Shown: positions 15,391 through 16,872 of the stretch, one piece after another
Layout of the letters: every line of letters starts with the position of its first letter
How positions within the stretch are numbered: the stretch's first letter is position 1
Source: Pontiella desulfatans
GTDB taxonomy: Bacteria; Verrucomicrobiota; Kiritimatiellia; Kiritimatiellales; Pontiellaceae
Assembly: GCA_029287275.1 (NCBI GenBank)
Contig: JARFRL010000272.1
Span: forward strand, 1-16,872
Length of the DNA stretch: 16,872 nucleotides
Direction: 5' to 3'
Position numbers and translations under genes: made by a program
The notes under the pieces: generated by a model
Database searches by the model: none
The model's input: the letters and a program-made list of their open reading frames with translations, nothing else
Told to the model about the DNA's origin: nothing

Positions 15391-15943
15391 CGCGGTTTTT
15401 AAGCCGGTAAACCGAGTTCTCTTTAAGATCCAACTCCCGAGCGATCTCCCCAACGTCCTTGCCTTTCAACGTGAGTCGAAACGCGGCGACCGCTTTGCCG
15501 GAGAAAAGCGGCTCGATGTTTTCGAGCGCCATGTTGGTTAGATGAATTTCCCACTCGCGCTCCGCGATGTTGTCGATCTCCGGAAGACGGATGGCTTTCA
15601 AATAGGTGAGGGTGTCGTCCTTGCTCGCCTTTTCAAGGCGGTTCGCGTCGCGGGTGCGTTTGCGAATGAAATCGGTCACGCAGTTTTTCGTGACGGTGCT
15701 CAACCAACTCCGGAACCGATTGATTTTCTCGTAGTCCATTTTCGGCAGGCTGTTCCAGAGGTTGATCAGCACCTGCTGCTGAATGTCCTCGGTGTCGTGC
15801 TCCGAGATGTTCATGCTGCGGATGATCGCGTAGATATATCGCCGGTAAACGCGGACGAACTCCTCCCAGGATTGTTCGTCCTGCTGGTTTTGAACGCGCT
15901 GAATGAGCGTCGCGCGGGTTTGATATGGGTCTTCGGCGGACAA
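15338..15943 (-). CDS. ECF-type sigma-70 family RNA polymerase sigma factor
   Basis: The 201-residue protein has the two domains of an ECF sigma. Region 2 (about 25-97) contains SWEEFVRVYRRYIY, the acidic core-binding stretch HDTEDIQQQVLINLW and the promoter-melting RFRSWLSTVTKNCVTDFIRKR. Region 4 (about 140-195) has the helix-turn-helix DVGEIARELDLKENSVYRLKNRVKERL. There is no region 3 and no fused anti-sigma domain. The only start compatible with the whole of region 2 is TTG (complement of 15941-15943), because a TGA closes the frame at 15971-15973 and no ATG or GTG lies between. AGAGGGG stands 8 nt upstream, which supports TTG. It is convergent with, and overlaps by 53 bp, the kinase-like gene. 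ECF sigmas paired with Ser/Thr kinases are known in Planctomycetes, so the kinase may control this sigma. No anti-sigma gene is adjacent. Confidence 0.9.
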   Translation of the reverse strand: MSAEDPYQTRATLIQRVQNQQDEQSWEEFVRVYRRYIYAIIRSMNISEHDTEDIQQQVLINLWNSLPKMDYEKINRFRSWLSTVTKNCVTDFIRKRTRDANRLEKASKDDTLTYLKAIRLPEIDNIAEREWEIHLTNMALENIEPLFSGKAVAAFRLTLKGKDVGEIARELDLKENSVYRLKNRVKERLIQEIRHLREELE

Positions 15944-16020
15944 CGGTGGAGCCCCTCTAAAGTTAGGAGATCAACAAGCTACGGACTCGGGGATCAAAAA
16001 GCAAAAGAAAAAGCCGACTC

Positions 16021-16049
16021 GCGAGCGACGCCGACGCGGGCGCGCTCGC
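16021..16049. repeat. Inverted repeat in the sigma-coaE intergenic region
   Basis: GCGAGCG (16021-16027) and CGCTCGC (16043-16049) form a 7-bp GC-only stem around a 15-nt loop. On the minus strand a T-rich stretch follows after about eight bases (complement of 15996-16015), which is too far for a standard terminator. The repeat lies between the divergent starts of the sigma gene and coaE and could be a structure in the sigma leader or an operator. Confidence 0.3.
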
Positions 16050-16083
16050 CTTGAATTCGTGGATTTAAACATCGTCGCGGGAG

Positions 16084-16112
16084 TTGACATCGCGCCTAAA
16101 TACTTTTACAAG
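16084..16112 (+). promoter_or_regulatory. Strong sigma70-type promoter of coaE
   Basis: A perfect -35 TTGACA (16084-16089) is separated by 17 bp from TACAAG (16107-16112, four of six consensus bases). It would start transcription near 16119 and give a leader of about 70 nt before coaE. It is the best promoter match in the window. Confidence 0.6.
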
Positions 16113-16187
16113 TTCAAACAGTTTCAGGTGAAACAGACCTCTCGATTCCGGGGATTCCAATCGTAACACTCCATTCCAGTTTTTTTC

Positions 16188-16802
16188 ATGTCGGATCTTA
16201 AACGCGAAACCATGATTGTCGGTGTGACCGGTGGAATCGCGTGCGGAAAATCGGAGGTGGGTCGGATCCTCGGCGAGATGGGTTTCGCCGTGCTCGACGC
16301 GGATGTCGTCGCGCGCGATCTGATGGACAAGGGGTCTCCCGTGTTTCGCGAGGTGGTTGATCATTTCGGTGAGCGGATCCTCTCGAGCGAGGGAGAAATA
16401 GCGCGTCCAATTCTCGGAAAAATCGTGTTCGAGGATTCCGAGGAGAGAGGCGTCCTGAACGGGTTGGTGCATCCGGCCGTTCGGAAGCGACTCTCCAAGT
16501 GGATCTCCGAGCGCCGGGCCGAAGGGCGGTCCGCCGCGGTGTTGATTCCGCTGCTGTTCGAGAGTGGAATGGAATCGCTGGGATTCGACGCGGTGCTATG
16601 CGTGTCCAGTCCGGAAGCGGAAGTGTTCCGCAGACTGGAGCGGCGCGGACTGAGTCGGCGAGAGGCTGAGCAACGAATACGATCCCAGATGCCGACGCGT
16701 GAAAAAGAAAAGCGCGCGAACTACGTGGTTCCGAACGGCGGAACCTTGGGAGAACTTGAATTGGCGACGCGGAAAACCGTCGACGCCATTTTTGAAAGGT
16801 GA
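16188..16802 (+). CDS. coaE: Dephospho-CoA kinase
   Basis: CoaE phosphorylates the 3'-hydroxyl of dephospho-CoA in the last step of coenzyme A synthesis; it is cytoplasmic and essential in most bacteria. The 204-residue protein has the P-loop TGGIACGKSEV (14-24), the family's DADVVARDL, the HPAVRKRL segment after the substrate-binding region, PLLFESG with its conserved glutamate, and a lid and C-terminal part reading RIRSQMPTREKEKRANYVVPNGGT. The length is normal. ATG 16188 has no ribosome site and follows a run of seven T. ATG 16212 (nine codons in) is an alternative that would start directly at the P-loop strand and match many homologues. It is followed after 2 bp by the probable rho gene. 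Confidence 0.93.
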   Translation: MSDLKRETMIVGVTGGIACGKSEVGRILGEMGFAVLDADVVARDLMDKGSPVFREVVDHFGERILSSEGEIARPILGKIVFEDSEERGVLNGLVHPAVRKRLSKWISERRAEGRSAAVLIPLLFESGMESLGFDAVLCVSSPEAEVFRRLERRGLSRREAEQRIRSQMPTREKEKRANYVVPNGGTLGELELATRKTVDAIFER

Positions 16803-16804
16803 AC

Positions 16805-16872
16805 ATGAACGACGAAAATGAAGTTGTTAAAGAAATGACCCCCCCCGCGGAAACCGCCGCGCCGGCGCCCGC
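16805..16872 (+). CDS. rho: Probable transcription termination factor Rho, N-terminus only
   Basis: An ATG 2 bp after the coaE stop, with AAGGTGA as ribosome site, opens 22 codons that run off the window. The visible peptide is acidic and then Pro/Ala-rich (starting MNDENEVVKEM), like the low-complexity N-terminal extension that many Rho proteins carry before the Rho_N domain. The identification rests on position: coaE is followed by rho in Chlamydia and, as I recall, in other PVC bacteria. No Rho domain is visible. A run of eight C (16839-16846) sits at codons 12-14. Confidence 0.45.
   Translation, partial: MNDENEVVKEMTPPAETAAPAP

Noticed and set aside
16198..16806. A 202-codon minus-strand open frame opposite coaE
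   Set aside because: It is very rich in Arg, Pro and Ser with no domain. The plus strand encodes a complete CoaE.
1..16872. CRISPR array, tRNA, rRNA, insertion sequence or phage genes
   Set aside because: No regularly spaced repeats, cloverleaf sequence, terminal inverted repeats with a transposase, integrase or phage structural motif were seen on either strand.

Overview
The window is GC-rich, densely coding Gram-negative chromosome. It has a complete LPS-export gene set, an outer-membrane phospholipase and a secreted multiheme cytochrome, so the cell has an outer membrane. Several traits fit the PVC superphylum (Kiritimatiellota, Verrucomicrobiota or Lentisphaerota are my guesses). These are a Ser/Thr kinase with a DWG motif, a transmembrane helix and a leucine-rich-like tail; an ECF-type sigma factor next to it; a cytochrome c554-like/TPR fusion; and coaE directly followed by what looks like rho, an order also known in Chlamydia. 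No ribosomal or other phylogenetic marker is complete here, so the placement is an inference. I see no mobile element, CRISPR array, tRNA or rRNA.

Layout. (1) 1-1578: a spermidine-synthase-like methyltransferase-fold gene runs off the left edge on the minus strand. It is divergent from a small, apparently frameshifted secreted-peptide ORF that is translationally coupled to pldA (outer-membrane phospholipase A). (2) 1598-3368: a good sigma70-type promoter, gpmI (a long, plant/trypanosome-like cofactor-independent phosphoglycerate mutase) and a terminator-like hairpin. (3) 3413-9233: a tight plus-strand run of lptC-like, lptA-like lipoprotein, lptB, hpf, hprK, ptsH and ptsI. It joins LPS export and ribosome hibernation to the cytoplasmic PTS phosphorelay (EI, HPr, HPr kinase/phosphorylase), with no sugar permease (EII) in view. 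(4) 9250-12392, minus strand: an octaheme c-type cytochrome with HEAT-like and TPR regions, followed by an M50-like membrane metallopeptidase. (5) 12515-15943: a HAD phosphatase, then a membrane Ser/Thr kinase-like protein lacking the canonical VAIK lysine. The kinase gene overlaps, tail to tail by 53 bp, an ECF-type sigma factor that starts with TTG. (6) 16084-16872: a near-consensus promoter, coaE, and the first 22 codons of a probable rho.

How the genes may work together. The lpt genes would export LPS and PldA would degrade phospholipid that has strayed into the outer leaflet. The PTS proteins without EIIs suggest a regulatory relay reading carbon and energy state through HPr His and Ser phosphorylation. 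GpmI makes 2-phosphoglycerate, one step before PEP, the phosphodonor for EI. The kinase and sigma pair resembles the known association of ECF sigma factors with Ser/Thr kinases in Planctomycetes and relatives.

The points most worth a second look are the kinase without its VAIK lysine next to the overlapping sigma gene, the LptC/LptA-like pair with inverted membrane anchoring and five OstA-like repeats, the frameshifted ORF before pldA, and the cytochrome/HEAT/TPR protein next to a membrane protease.
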